In this document: positions 22,997 to 33,275 of the stretch, piece after piece
Position numbering within the stretch: position 1 is the stretch's first letter
Layout: the number at the start of each line of letters is the position of its first letter
IMG/VR virus record: IMGVR_UViG_3300021364_000001
Location: 123,194-187,193 of that record
Direction: 5' to 3' (one strand)
Source: a virus
Length of the DNA stretch: 64,000 nt
The notes under the pieces: model-generated
The model's input: only the letters and a program-made list of their open reading frames with translations
Database searches by the model: none
What the model was told of the DNA's origin: nothing
Translations under genes and position numbers: made by a program

Positions 22997-23999
22997 CTGT
23001 AAATTCACTGTAAAGTTCATTGAAACCGAAGTTGTCATCACTATCAACAAAGGTATGGTCTACCTCGTTGATCTTATGCACAGCAGCACCATTCAAGTGT
23101 GATGCTTCGGTTGTGTTGTTCCATGCACGAGTCACGTACAACTTGTTGCCATCGATCTTCGAGATACGCATGACTTCACTATCAATCTGGATGTTAGTAT
23201 TGGTAGTGAATGCAGATGCGTCTGCTACGTTGATGATGCCATCGTTGTCGTCCATTGCAGCGGACAATGTTGTCGTTGCATCGGAGTTCCTGTCGGTAAG
23301 AGAGGTAGGTGTAACTTGGTAACGTACCTCTCTCGGTGCAGTCTTGACTGCATCGGTGGCATAATCCACGATGACCTTCTTGATCTCTTCGCCACTCTTG
23401 TCCTGAACAGGACCATACAGGAATGTCTTTGCCGTAAACTGCAATGTGTAGATCAGGGTACGACGTGTGTCATAGTCGCCTTCATACTGATCGTCATACT
23501 GAATGTCAGTAAGCGTTACGGGATAGTCTCTCTTCTCACCCAGGTCAGGCACCAGGTTCATAGTGATGTTGAAACTTGGTTGGAAGAATGGTAGAATCTG
23601 CTCAATAATTTGCAGAGCGTCATCTTGGTTCTTACTCAGAATAGCAAGTTCAAAGTTGATGTTGTAAGGGATCGGCATGAATCCCTTCATCAGGGAACCA
23701 TCTGCTTTCGTATTTCTGATATACTGCGTGGGCGATACCTTACGAGTAGGATCATAGGTGATCGCTTGAATCTCAAATGACAATCTAGGTAGAGTAATCT
23801 GCACCTGATCCTTGGTAGACAGATCACCAACTTGACGCAGACGTGCCAAGAACTTGTCCTTAGGACCATATGCCAGAGGCACCTTCATCACTTCCGTCTT
23901 GCTGCCCTGAGAGCGACGGATTTCGATGTTGTTGAATAGTGTGCCGAAGCCCACCACGGTCTTCTTGATAATACCGTGATATGAGTATGTTCCTAACAT
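22956..23999 (-). CDS. 15: Tail sheath stabiliser/completion protein gp15
   Basis: This 347-aa protein (T4 272 aa) caps the finished tail and joins it to the neck. Matches to T4 gp15 include GTLFNNIEIRRSQGS near the start (T4 GDLFSNIQIKRQLES), DDALQIIEQILPFFQPSFNI (T4 DDMFQIVEQILPYFQPHFNT) and YDTRRTLIYTLQFTAKTFLYGP. The extra length is a C-terminal module at about 240-310 (TTLSAAMDDNDGIINVADAS, then NIQIDSEVMRISKIDGNKLY and VTRAW...ASHLNGA), closely like the modules inserted in gp18. It shares one base with the gp14 stop. Confidence 0.92.
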   Translation of the reverse strand: MLGTYSYHGIIKKTVVGFGTLFNNIEIRRSQGSKTEVMKVPLAYGPKDKFLARLRQVGDLSTKDQVQITLPRLSFEIQAITYDPTRKVSPTQYIRNTKADGSLMKGFMPIPYNINFELAILSKNQDDALQIIEQILPFFQPSFNITMNLVPDLGEKRDYPVTLTDIQYDDQYEGDYDTRRTLIYTLQFTAKTFLYGPVQDKSGEEIKKVIVDYATDAVKTAPREVRYQVTPTSLTDRNSDATTTLSAAMDDNDGIINVADASAFTTNTNIQIDSEVMRISKIDGNKLYVTRAWNNTTEASHLNGAAVHKINEVDHTFVDSDDNFGFNELYSEFTDGLSRNPTTGVDE

Positions 24000-24874
24000 T
24001 AGATAGTGCTCCCTTTATTGCCATACTCACCGAACGGATTAGACTGTGTGAAGTCTATAATTTCATCCGCATCGTATTCAATGGCAAAGTTTTGATCGTA
24101 TTCTGAGTTCAAATTATTTATAGTATTATAAGTAAACGTTGACCAGACAGCAGAACTTGTGTCTCCTGTCATAGTCTCGCCAGAGGAGAATCTACCACTA
24201 CGGTTGATGACGATAAGAGTCCTAGTGGTGGCATCCCAGGACTTAACTTCGGCAGTTGTATTCGTGGTTCCACCAGTAACGATTTCACCAACTGTAAATG
24301 TTCCACTACCACCTTCTGCCATGACCACACCCACAGCGTTGGCAAAATTAGTTTCAATAGCATCCACTTCTGCCACGCCAGTATCAAAGTCTTCGTCGCT
24401 GTACTCGAACAGTTCGCAGCGCAGACCCCAGGTGTAGATCTTCCCCAACTGGAAGAAAGGTTGTTCGTGCTCTACATACTGGATCTGGAATGTCTTACCC
24501 ACCATAGGGAAGTGAATCAGATCTCCTTCATTAGGACGACCCTCTACAATGAGAGTAGCATTGTCATCTACTGCTGCTGTGAAGCGTCGCTTGGATAGTA
24601 TGAAGGTAACCTGATCTTGAATTCTGACACCAAACTTTGAGAAAATATCGCCATCACCCCTAAAACCACCAGCATCTTCAAGATAGACTTCCACTTCAAA
24701 GGCACCTGTGTATTTTGACAAGGTGTCTTCTCCGAAGACGCTATCTTCCTTGACGAGCGTTCTTGGAATGTAATAGACGTTCTTGCCGAACATCTTAATT
24801 TGCTCATCGACGAGATCCTGCACGAGATCTTGCTCGCCCGTTGTACCCTGGGTGAAGAAACTGTTAAGTGCCAT
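23999..24874 (-). CDS. 14: Neck protein gp14
   Basis: This 291-aa protein (T4 256 aa) forms the head-completion neck with gp13. The N-terminus (QDLVDEQIKMFGKNVYYIPR and EDSVFGEDTLSKYTGAFEVE) and the middle (FGVRIQDQVTFILSKRRF, HFPMVGKTFQIQYVEHEQPF) are typical of T4-like gp14. Between about 185 and 250 it carries an extra beta module with FTVGEIVTGGTTNTTAEVKS and FSSGETMTGDTSSAVW, also seen in gp8 and other virion proteins here. The C-terminus ends NPFGEYGNKGSTI. It starts one base after the gp13 stop. Confidence 0.9.
   Translation of the reverse strand: MALNSFFTQGTTGEQDLVQDLVDEQIKMFGKNVYYIPRTLVKEDSVFGEDTLSKYTGAFEVEVYLEDAGGFRGDGDIFSKFGVRIQDQVTFILSKRRFTAAVDDNATLIVEGRPNEGDLIHFPMVGKTFQIQYVEHEQPFFQLGKIYTWGLRCELFEYSDEDFDTGVAEVDAIETNFANAVGVVMAEGGSGTFTVGEIVTGGTTNTTAEVKSWDATTRTLIVINRSGRFSSGETMTGDTSSAVWSTFTYNTINNLNSEYDQNFAIEYDADEIIDFTQSNPFGEYGNKGSTI
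24115..24122 (-). promoter_or_regulatory. Perfect T4 late promoter octamer inside gp14
   Basis: TATAAATA is an exact match to the T4 late -10 consensus. It lies in the 3' part of gp14, 116 nt before the gp15 start. It could drive gp15 and gp16 separately, although its coding location and longer leader make it less sure than the intergenic sites. Confidence 0.45.
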
Positions 24875-24875
24875 A

Positions 24876-25676
24876 TCATCCGATCATGTCTAGGGGTGGG
24901 GTTTCCCAAGTGGTACGCAGTTGTTCGTCGAGTATCTTTAATTCTTCGACAGCATCGTTATAGATCATCTCTCCATTGAGAGTGACACCACCTGGCATTT
25001 GTACATTCTGGAACTTGGTCAGGTTCTGACCCCACTGCTTCTTGATCTTGGCAGTGGCGTAATCCTTCAACCACATCTGGTTATAGATCTCTGTCCATGT
25101 GGTAGGATCGAGAGCACGATAGCATTTGATAATGATGTACTGATCTTCCAGAGCATCCTCAGACCAGTCGAAGTCCAGATAAACTTTGTTCTGCACCTGT
25201 TGGTATCTAATCGGTTTCATACCTTCTAGGATGAAATCGATACTTTCCAGGTGTTGTTGAATCATGTAGTAGTGATAGAACTGTGTGGACGTAAAGTCGT
25301 ACAGATCATTCAGTCGCATTTGATAGCGAATGTCAAACATGTTACGAGTACCTTTGTCGGTAAACGTAAAGATACCTTCCACAGAAGTCACATGATCAGG
25401 CACCGACAAGAACGTACTCTGCTCCAACCACTGTGTCGTTCCATCCTTACCTAGACTACTGACGTTAGTCTTACCTGCCTGAATATCAGCAGCAGTGAAG
25501 AGGTGTTTCAAATAAACACGCTCGGCACCTTCGTAGTGATAGGTCTGGAACTTTTGAATAGCATAGTCGATGGCATCATCACATTGGTCATCGGATACAT
25601 TGACCTCCAAGACTGGTTTGCCCAGCCTACGGAGGCAGTATTCTTTTAGTTCTGCCTTAGAAGTTGGAATTGCCAT
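24876..25676 (-). CDS. 13: Neck protein gp13
   Basis: This 266-aa protein (T4 309 aa) is part of the neck that seals the packaged head. The N-terminus (KAELKEYCLRRLGKPVLEVN, then CDDAIDYAIQKFQTYHYEGA) is the hallmark of the T4-like gp13 family. Later parts include YLDFDWSEDALEDQYIIIKC and QMWLKDYATAKIKKQWGQNL, then KFQNVQMPGGVTLNGEMIYN, which I recall as conserved. It lies 6 nt after the fibre gene stop and directly before gp14, as in T4. Confidence 0.92.
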   Translation of the reverse strand: MAIPTSKAELKEYCLRRLGKPVLEVNVSDDQCDDAIDYAIQKFQTYHYEGAERVYLKHLFTAADIQAGKTNVSSLGKDGTTQWLEQSTFLSVPDHVTSVEGIFTFTDKGTRNMFDIRYQMRLNDLYDFTSTQFYHYYMIQQHLESIDFILEGMKPIRYQQVQNKVYLDFDWSEDALEDQYIIIKCYRALDPTTWTEIYNQMWLKDYATAKIKKQWGQNLTKFQNVQMPGGVTLNGEMIYNDAVEELKILDEQLRTTWETPPLDMIG

Positions 25677-25682
25677 TAGTTA

Positions 25683-28600
25683 TCAGCGAGTGAGTGCGGC
25701 GAGAGCAGCTTTGAGTTGAGTAACAGTAGTGATTGAAACATCAGTACCGATGTTATTCAGAGCGGTATAGAGGTCATCAATGTCACCATCATTAGTATCA
25801 GCAGTGGTGCCCTGAGCAGCAGTTGCATATGCAGTGCTGTTTGTAGTAGCAGCAGTACCCAAACCAAGAGTGGTGCGAGCAGTTGCCGCATCAGCATCAT
25901 CAATCAGAGTGCCACCGAAGGTGCTAATTGTGGGTGTACCAGTCAGATCGCTATAAGCACCTGAGGTAGCAACAGTTGCCAGATCTCCTGGTTGAACAGC
26001 AGAATCTGCAAGTGTACCCTGAGCAGCAGTTGCATATGCAGTGCTGTCAGTTGCAGCGGCAGTACCCAGAGTAGGTTTGCCAGTCAGATCTGCATAGGCA
26101 CCAGAGAAGAGTGTCGGCAGACCAGACAAGTCAGAATAAGCACCAGTGGTTGCAACGGTTGCAAGGTCAGCAGGTTGGATGGCAGTGTCTGCCAGTGCGC
26201 CTTGTGCAGCAGTTGCATAGTCAGTCGAAGCAGTTGCAGCAGCAGTGCCCAGTGTGGGCAGACCAGACAGGTCGCTGTAAGCGCCTGTGGTAGCAACGTT
26301 AGCGAGAGATGTGGTAAGTGCTCTTGCCTCAACAGCAGTCTCCAACTCACCCAGAGCACCCTTGATGGTGTTGTTGTCAGAGATGGTGCTGCCACCAAAT
26401 GCTGCCAGGTGGGTAGCACCGTTAGCACGACCTGTCAACGTGATCAGATCATCAACATTCAGATCAGACTGACTGATGCTAAATTCACCCGTGGAGGCGT
26501 TATAGTTGAGATCACCACCAGCACTCAGGTGTCCGCGAGTTCTAGCGGCAGTGATGAACAGGTTGGTAGAACCCTCAGTGATGTTGTCAGTATTGATGTC
26601 ACTTTGAACAACAGACAGAGTATTGGTAACCAGTTGAATACCAGTACCATAGGTGAAGTGCGACTGGGTACGTGCTTGTGTGGTGAACAGGTTAGTGACA
26701 CCCTCAGTCAGGTCATCGGTGTTGATCTCACCGAAGTCAACTGCCAGAGACAGCAGGTTGCCAGCATCATTGTACGTTGCCGAAATACCTGTGCCGCCAT
26801 CAATCAGTGCAGCAACACGATCATCAACTCTCTCATCAGTGAAGTAGAGGTTGGTGACGCCTTCTGCCAGAGCATCAGTATCGTGGTTGCTGATATCACC
26901 AACCTGCGATTGACCATAGGTGATGTTACCAGTGATGGTCAAGTTACCAGCAATCTCAAAGTCAGTAGTAGACTTGAAGTTAGCAACCGTCAGTCTGTTC
27001 TCGAAAGGATTGTAGGTAAGGTTAGTAGAGTCAGTACGAATCTCAGTGTATCCAGTGGTCGCAGAAACGAATGTAGGATAGTAAGTAAGGTTAGAAGTTG
27101 TGGTATCGGTGACATCAGCAAGATCCGATTTGTCAGCAGTACCAGTCAGGTCGCCAGTTACGTTACCAGTGATCTGTCCAGTGACACCCAGAGTTCCACC
27201 GATGGTGGAGTTGTTGGTGACTGCAAGAGTTCCAAGAGTTGCAGTGCCAGTGATCTCTGCATTACCAGTGGTGGAGTGCAGGGTGATCTTGTCGGTAGCA
27301 GAACCATTTTGCAGGATCAGAGTCTTAGAAGCACCACGCAGGATGATATTATCCTTGAAGAGTGATGTGCTGTTCTGAGTCAAAGCAGCGTTCAGTGTGG
27401 TAGCACCATCAACGTTGAGTGTGCTATCAAAGTCAACTGCACCAGTGACGTTAAACACGTCATCGATGATTGTGCCACCGCTGACATTCAAAGTACCTTG
27501 AATGTTGGTATTACCAGAAGCAGCAACCACAGTGAAGTTAGTTGTGCCAACACTAAACGTACCACCGATGTTCGTAGCACCAGTAGTGCTGATAGTGGAG
27601 GTGTTGAGAGTTGTAAGTGTGGTTGTACCAGTGACGCCGAGTGTGCCACCGATAGTAGAATTACCTGTTGTGCCATCCAGTGTGATGGTAGTGGCATTGT
27701 TAGCGCCCAGGAACAGGTTCTGACCGATGTATACATCCTCAGCGACGGTCATACCACCGTTGGGGATCATGATCGGAGCATCATCTGACAGTCTGTCAGG
27801 GTTCTCATTCTTGGAGAACTCAACACGACCACGGAATTCCTGATTACCTTTTTGGACAACGTTACCATCTACCTCAAAGTCACCATAGACCTTGAAGTCT
27901 TCGCCAACTGCCAGATCTCTGGCGATTGAAACACCACCAGATACTCTCAGGGCACCATCATTAATGTCAAAGTTACTACCAGTAGATGCGTTATCTGTAT
28001 TAGTGATAGTGGTTATGCCATCCACATTCAATGTGCTATCAAAGTCAACAGCACCAGTGACGTTCAGTGTGTCGTCGATGACAGAAGCACCATTGACATT
28101 TAGAGTTCCGTCAATCAGTGTGTTGCCAGTGCTAGAAGCAACAGTGAAGACGTTGACAGCAGAACCATTCTGAATAGCGAAGGTTCTAGCAGCGACGTTC
28201 ATCGTCACGTTTTCGGTGAAGACCGAAGCAGCGGCAACGTCGAGTGTTCCAGCAACAGTCAGGTTGTCATCAACCACAACCTCGCCAGTAGCAGAGTCAA
28301 GAGTCAGGTTACCAGAGACTGTACTGATTTCACTATTGCTGTCAACAGCAATTTTGATGTTATCTGCTGTAATATCAGTAGAAGTAATCGCCTGGTTGAA
28401 TGTAACTGCACCATTTACTGTATGAGTATCAGTGCCAGCATTACCAAGAGTGGCATTGCCGTTGACTGTCAAGTTGTTAGAGACAGTTGCGTTGGCAGTA
28501 ATGCTTACAGAGTTATTGGACGAGTCGAGGACTAGCGTTCCGCCGTTTGCAAAGATCGCTCTGGACCCACTGGTAGTACCAAGACGCAAGTCATTGACAT

Positions 28601-31600
28601 GGATACCGTCGTTAGCAGTGATGCGTTGGTTAGCAGTAACAGTACCTGTAACGACATGAGCGTCAGTAGAAGCGTTACCGATAGTGGCATTACCATCTAC
28701 GGTCAGAGTGCCATCTACCTGAGCGTTACCATCAACATTCAGGTTGAGATCAACGTCAAGGTTGTCGGTAACATTAACTGTGCCACCGAACGAATCCAAA
28801 ATCAAATTGCCAACAGTGGTGCTGATTTCGCTAGCACCATCAACACCAATCTTAACGTTATCGGCAGTGATGTCTGTTGACGTAATTGCAGCAGTAAATG
28901 TGGAAGTTGCATTGACTGTCAGGGCATCAGTGGATGCATCGCCAAGTGTGGTGTTACCATCAACTTCAAGGTTGACCTTGACTTCCAGAGAGTCGTCAAC
29001 GATAGTCTGACCAGTAGCAGAGTCAATAGTCAGGTTACCAGCAGTTGTGCTGATCTCACCTGTACCGTCAACACCAATCTTGATGTTATTAGCAGTAATA
29101 TCTTCCGATGTAATCGATGCCGTGTAAGTTGACGTTGCGTTCACGGTTAACGTATCCGCGTCGCTGTCACCAAGAGTGGTGTTGCCGTCTACTTGTAGGA
29201 AACCATCGATCTCAGCATTGTCTGTGATGTGAACCTTGCCACCAAAAGAGTCAAGGATCAGGTTTCCTGCTGTGGTGGAGATTTCGGTCGCACCATCAAC
29301 GCCGATCTTGATGTCGTCCGCCGTGATGTCGGTGGAAGTAATCGCCTGGTTGAAGGTGACAGTGCCTGTAACGACATGTGCATCGCCCGCAGCATTACCG
29401 ATAGTCGTGTTGCCATCAACCGTGAGCGTTCCATCAATCTGTGTATTGCCATCAACATTGAGGTTACCGTCTACGTCAGCGTTGTCTGTGATGTTGACAG
29501 TGCCAGCAGCGGAGTCAAGGATGAGGTTACCAGACAGAGTGCCAATCTCGTTAGCAGCATCTGTGCCGATTTTCAGATCACGAATGTTTGCTCGTGCAGC
29601 ACCAGTCAGTGCATGATTAAACTGAACTGTGCCATTTACAGTATGAGAGTCGGTTCCAGCATTACCAATAACGCTGTTGCCGTTAACAGTAAATGTACCG
29701 TTAGCGAAAGTATTACCAGTCTGTGCATCGACTGTGAAGGTCGTAGATACAGCGAAGTCATCGCCAACATCAAGAGTGCCAGCAATATCAGTGTTGCCAT
29801 CGATGTCAACATTTCTGGTTACGAATAGGTCTTGTCCAACTCTCAGGTCGATACCGATGCCAGCACCACCACCAACAATCAGAGCACCACTGGAAGAACT
29901 GGAAGTATTAGTAGTGTCAAAGAGTTTGATGCTACCAGCATCGATGCCAGAACGTGTACCAGTGAATGCCTCAGAAGCATTGGTTGCATTGTGGAACAGA
30001 GCAAATCTGCTAGCAGAGTTGTCCCAACCGAAGAAACCAATCTTAGCGGATCCAGAGTAGTAACGGAACTCAATACCACGGTCCTTAGCATCTGCCTGAG
30101 TAGGAGCAGTGTCGCCACCCAGAGTGAAGATAGGATCGTCGAGAGTTTGGGTTGTCGAATTAATTGTAGTGGTAGAACCGTTAACTGTCAGGTTTCCTTC
30201 AAGGACAGTGTTACCATCTACTGTAAAATCCCCATTAACAGTAACGTTGTCAGTAAATGTACTGACGCTGTTAACAGTAAGAGTATCAGTGTTTGCATCG
30301 CCAATCGTTACGTTGTTGGTGAACGACGCAGGGAAGTTGAAGGTCGAAGCACCATGTACAGTCAGTGTACCAGTTCCCAGACCAGCACGACCGATTACAG
30401 TATTACCGTTATCAAAGTCAATAGAGAACTGAGTCTGTGCAGCACCATTGTTGATGTTGAAGACTTCATTGTTGCTCTGTAAGATTACAGAATCGTAGAT
30501 AGTTGTCTGACCATCGACAACCAAAGTAGAATTGAAATCAACGGCACCGTCAACATTAAGAGTGGAATCGAAATCAACAGGTTGGTTGACCGTAACGTTG
30601 TCGGTGAAAGTAGTATCTGAATTAATAGTGAGGGTGTCAGTAGAAGCATTACCCAGAGTAATGTTTCCGTCAACTTGGAGAGTAGATTCAAAATGTACGG
30701 CAGATCCTACGTCCAGTGTACCACGGATGTCAGTTGCACCATTGGTAGACAGGACAGTAAACTTGTCTTGGGATCCATTGGTAATCTTGAAATACTTACC
30801 AGTGGTATCCAGAGTGATGTCATCATGGAAAGTAGAGTCCAGATCAACATCAAGAGTATTGTTGAGAGTCGTAGCACCATCTACATCCAACGTGCTGTTG
30901 AACGTTACTCCACTATCAACATCAAGTGTACCATCAGAATGAATGTTACCGTTGTCAGTATCAATGACAAACTTCTCAGTAGTGCCGTCAGTGATGGAGA
31001 AGACAGTGTTAGGTCCAACAACTCTTACGTCGTCTTCAAATGTGGTGTCAGAGTTGACCAGTACAGTATCAGTTGATGCGTTACCCAGAGTGACATTGCT
31101 GTCAACTTGCAGGTCGCCTTGTGTATAGATGTTGCCGTTAGTAGCAGTGACAATAAACTCACCACTACCAATGTCCAGATCATTGGCGATGTCAACAGTA
31201 CCACCGATGTATACATTCTCGGAGATGCCAACACCACCAGTGACTACCAGGGTGCCAGTTGTGGTAGATGTGGATCCTGTGTTGGTTGTGAGCCTGAGGT
31301 TACCAGCAATGAGAGGAGCGTCAGTGCCAGCATAGACTTCATTCGTGTTGGTCGCATTGTAGAGGAAGCGATAGCCGCCAGTGCCATTCCATATGTTGCT
31401 GTCTGCATAATCTTCGTCCCAACCATAGAAACCAAATCGCTCTTGTGTATCATAGTATCTAAACTCGATACCACGGTCTTTATTGTCATCAAGTGTTAGG
31501 GTGTCTTCACCCCCCAGTGTCATGATGGGGTCTTGGATAGTCGTGGTTACCGAGTTGACTGTGGTTGTCGTACCGTCAACTTGCAGGTCACCACGGATCT

Positions 31601-33275
31601 GTACCAGACCAGTTACATCGTCATCGTCATTAGGATCCAGGACCATTGTGGAGTTGGTCGTGGACAGGACGTTTGCTTGGAAGTGATAGTCTTCAATATT
31701 GACTCGGGAGTCAACATCAGTAGCGTAGATAGTAATATCATTATCTGCTGAAATGTCGAGCAGTGCTTGACCAGTACCAGCGTTGGTAGAAGCAATACTA
31801 AACTGACGATTGCTAGCAGAATTTTGTGTAAGGAAGAGGTTTAGGTTGCCATCTCCATACTTATCAATGAGTTGATCCAGAGCGCCATCCAGATCGATAT
31901 TGGGATCAGAAAAATAGGAACGGACGTTGACATCAATCTCGCCAGCGCCAGAGTCCCCTGTATTGTTAGCCCCAAACAGAAGATTACCGCTCGTATCGTT
32001 AACTTTAACGTAGTTAAGATAATTGAATCCTCTGTATCCAGTGGTTGCAGTAAGTTCCTGATCAAGTTCAAAGTCTTCTTTTGTATTTCCATCAGCAAAG
32101 GAGACTCTATTGTTTTGTAGTTGGAGGTTGTCAACACCACGCTCAGCAATCTTGACGTAACCACCTTGGATACCACCAGCGTGATCCCACTCAGTTACAT
32201 CAAAGTCTTCTTGGGAGAAGGATGCAAGACCCTTCTGAGGTGTCAGAGCAGATCCGAGATATCTCCAAGACCCTGTATCGGAGGTATCTGTGTGTGTCGG
32301 TTCACCGCCGCCAGCGTTAATAGGAAGGATAGCCTCATACAGGCGATCATCTCCATTCTTGACCTTATCATAACGAGCGTAAGCGGTGGCATTATCATAG
32401 ACGGGTGCCAGAGTACCTTCTCTTGCAGTAGAGATAGGTGCAGTGACGGCATAGGTCAGACGACCATATCTGTCAACATTAAACTCAGTTGTGTTGACTG
32501 TCTGGTGAATTGTACCAGACTCTGCAACAGAAGTCTCAGGTTGATCTAGGGAGACAGAACCAGTCGGGTTGTAAGAACCAACCACAACAGGAGTATCAGC
32601 AAGGTCCACCAGCGGGTTGCCAGTCTGACCATTAGCATTAGAGGTGACAATACGACCAGGAGCACCAGTTACCTGACGTGTGGCATATGTACCAGAACCA
32701 GTTCTGGTCAGCATTCCGATTGTAGAAATGCCAACAATAGAAGTTAGGTTGGGGTCTAACGTCTGTGCGTCAGTAATACCATACCCTGCAAGAGTTGTGG
32801 GTGAAGAACCAGTAACAACACGACCACGAGAGTCAATGGTCAACTGCGTGTATGTACCAGTAGCAGTCAGATCTTCCTCATCATAGTGAGGGAGACCAGG
32901 TTGGTAGTTCAGTTCTGCGGTGATGTTGATGTTGGCAGAACCATCAAACGATGCAGAACCAGACATGTCACCCGTCAGGGTGAAGTTTCTAGCGTTGGCA
33001 AGTCTAGTAGCAGTAGCAGCGTTACCGATAAGTGAGGCAGTAATGGCACCTGCTTCAAAGTTACCGTCAGCGTCTCTCTTTACCAGAGTGTTGGCAATGT
33101 TAGAGTCTGCTTCCAATGGTCGCTCATATTTAAGCGAGTTCCATTGTGTAACACCATCACCGATTTTCAGACGCGAGGTATCAAGTTCGATACCAAGTTC
33201 GCCTTGGGCGAGGATAGGGTTGACGTTTGCCCACTGCTGAGCGCCGTCACGTCTTAATTGGATTCTATTTGCCAT
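25683..33275 (-). CDS. Giant repetitive tail-fibre-like protein (2530 aa)
   Basis: The N-terminus (NRIQLRRDGAQQWANVNPIL, AQGELGIELDTSRLKIGDG) is the MTD-type attachment domain of many phage fibres. Next come tail-fibre-like segments (LTIDSRGRVVTGSSPTTLAG) and a module with GGGEPTHTDTSDTGSWRYLG. The long middle consists of short degenerate repeats such as LDVDGATTLNNTLDVD and ITADNIKIGVDGASEISTTA, likely a beta-solenoid. A block with DRGIEFRYY and GFYGWD occurs twice. The last 200 residues repeat TGAYSDLSGLPTLGTAAATA. It sits where T4 has gp12/wac, before gp13. TATAAATA lies 39 nt upstream. No clear receptor-binding tip is seen at the C-terminus. Confidence 0.85.
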   Translation of the reverse strand: MANRIQLRRDGAQQWANVNPILAQGELGIELDTSRLKIGDGVTQWNSLKYERPLEADSNIANTLVKRDADGNFEAGAITASLIGNAATATRLANARNFTLTGDMSGSASFDGSANINITAELNYQPGLPHYDEEDLTATGTYTQLTIDSRGRVVTGSSPTTLAGYGITDAQTLDPNLTSIVGISTIGMLTRTGSGTYATRQVTGAPGRIVTSNANGQTGNPLVDLADTPVVVGSYNPTGSVSLDQPETSVAESGTIHQTVNTTEFNVDRYGRLTYAVTAPISTAREGTLAPVYDNATAYARYDKVKNGDDRLYEAILPINAGGGEPTHTDTSDTGSWRYLGSALTPQKGLASFSQEDFDVTEWDHAGGIQGGYVKIAERGVDNLQLQNNRVSFADGNTKEDFELDQELTATTGYRGFNYLNYVKVNDTSGNLLFGANNTGDSGAGEIDVNVRSYFSDPNIDLDGALDQLIDKYGDGNLNLFLTQNSASNRQFSIASTNAGTGQALLDISADNDITIYATDVDSRVNIEDYHFQANVLSTTNSTMVLDPNDDDDVTGLVQIRGDLQVDGTTTTVNSVTTTIQDPIMTLGGEDTLTLDDNKDRGIEFRYYDTQERFGFYGWDEDYADSNIWNGTGGYRFLYNATNTNEVYAGTDAPLIAGNLRLTTNTGSTSTTTGTLVVTGGVGISENVYIGGTVDIANDLDIGSGEFIVTATNGNIYTQGDLQVDSNVTLGNASTDTVLVNSDTTFEDDVRVVGPNTVFSITDGTTEKFVIDTDNGNIHSDGTLDVDSGVTFNSTLDVDGATTLNNTLDVDLDSTFHDDITLDTTGKYFKITNGSQDKFTVLSTNGATDIRGTLDVGSAVHFESTLQVDGNITLGNASTDTLTINSDTTFTDNVTVNQPVDFDSTLNVDGAVDFNSTLVVDGQTTIYDSVILQSNNEVFNINNGAAQTQFSIDFDNGNTVIGRAGLGTGTLTVHGASTFNFPASFTNNVTIGDANTDTLTVNSVSTFTDNVTVNGDFTVDGNTVLEGNLTVNGSTTTINSTTQTLDDPIFTLGGDTAPTQADAKDRGIEFRYYSGSAKIGFFGWDNSASRFALFHNATNASEAFTGTRSGIDAGSIKLFDTTNTSSSSSGALIVGGGAGIGIDLRVGQDLFVTRNVDIDGNTDIAGTLDVGDDFAVSTTFTVDAQTGNTFANGTFTVNGNSVIGNAGTDSHTVNGTVQFNHALTGAARANIRDLKIGTDAANEIGTLSGNLILDSAAGTVNITDNADVDGNLNVDGNTQIDGTLTVDGNTTIGNAAGDAHVVTGTVTFNQAITSTDITADDIKIGVDGATEISTTAGNLILDSFGGKVHITDNAEIDGFLQVDGNTTLGDSDADTLTVNATSTYTASITSEDITANNIKIGVDGTGEISTTAGNLTIDSATGQTIVDDSLEVKVNLEVDGNTTLGDASTDALTVNATSTFTAAITSTDITADNVKIGVDGASEISTTVGNLILDSFGGTVNVTDNLDVDLNLNVDGNAQVDGTLTVDGNATIGNASTDAHVVTGTVTANQRITANDGIHVNDLRLGTTSGSRAIFANGGTLVLDSSNNSVSITANATVSNNLTVNGNATLGNAGTDTHTVNGAVTFNQAITSTDITADNIKIAVDSNSEISTVSGNLTLDSATGEVVVDDNLTVAGTLDVAAASVFTENVTMNVAARTFAIQNGSAVNVFTVASSTGNTLIDGTLNVNGASVIDDTLNVTGAVDFDSTLNVDGITTITNTDNASTGSNFDINDGALRVSGGVSIARDLAVGEDFKVYGDFEVDGNVVQKGNQEFRGRVEFSKNENPDRLSDDAPIMIPNGGMTVAEDVYIGQNLFLGANNATTITLDGTTGNSTIGGTLGVTGTTTLTTLNTSTISTTGATNIGGTFSVGTTNFTVVAASGNTNIQGTLNVSGGTIIDDVFNVTGAVDFDSTLNVDGATTLNAALTQNSTSLFKDNIILRGASKTLILQNGSATDKITLHSTTGNAEITGTATLGTLAVTNNSTIGGTLGVTGQITGNVTGDLTGTADKSDLADVTDTTTSNLTYYPTFVSATTGYTEIRTDSTNLTYNPFENRLTVANFKSTTDFEIAGNLTITGNITYGQSQVGDISNHDTDALAEGVTNLYFTDERVDDRVAALIDGGTGISATYNDAGNLLSLAVDFGEINTDDLTEGVTNLFTTQARTQSHFTYGTGIQLVTNTLSVVQSDINTDNITEGSTNLFITAARTRGHLSAGGDLNYNASTGEFSISQSDLNVDDLITLTGRANGATHLAAFGGSTISDNNTIKGALGELETAVEARALTTSLANVATTGAYSDLSGLPTLGTAAATASTDYATAAQGALADTAIQPADLATVATTGAYSDLSGLPTLFSGAYADLTGKPTLGTAAATDSTAYATAAQGTLADSAVQPGDLATVATSGAYSDLTGTPTISTFGGTLIDDADAATARTTLGLGTAATTNSTAYATAAQGTTADTNDGDIDDLYTALNNIGTDVSITTVTQLKAALAALTR
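25690..26330 (-). repeat. Tandem in-frame repeats at the 3' end of the fibre gene
   Basis: About four near-identical units encode variants of GAYSDLSGLPTLGTAAATAS followed by YATAAQGALADTAIQPADLA. They are coding repeats, in register with the reading frame, and could expand or contract by recombination. Confidence 0.8.
28270..29600 (-). repeat. In-frame repeats in the middle of the fibre gene
   Basis: Five or more units of about 70-90 codons encode variants of ITADNIKIGVDGASEISTTA then GNLILDSFGGTVNVTDNLDV and DGNTTLGDASTDALTVNATS. They are degenerate at the DNA level but clearly from one unit. The regular length suggests coils of a beta-solenoid shaft. Confidence 0.75.

Noticed and set aside
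28270-29600. Regular DNA repeats that could suggest a CRISPR array or non-coding repeat
   Set aside because: The units are in-frame coding repeats of 70-90 codons without constant short repeats and unique spacers.
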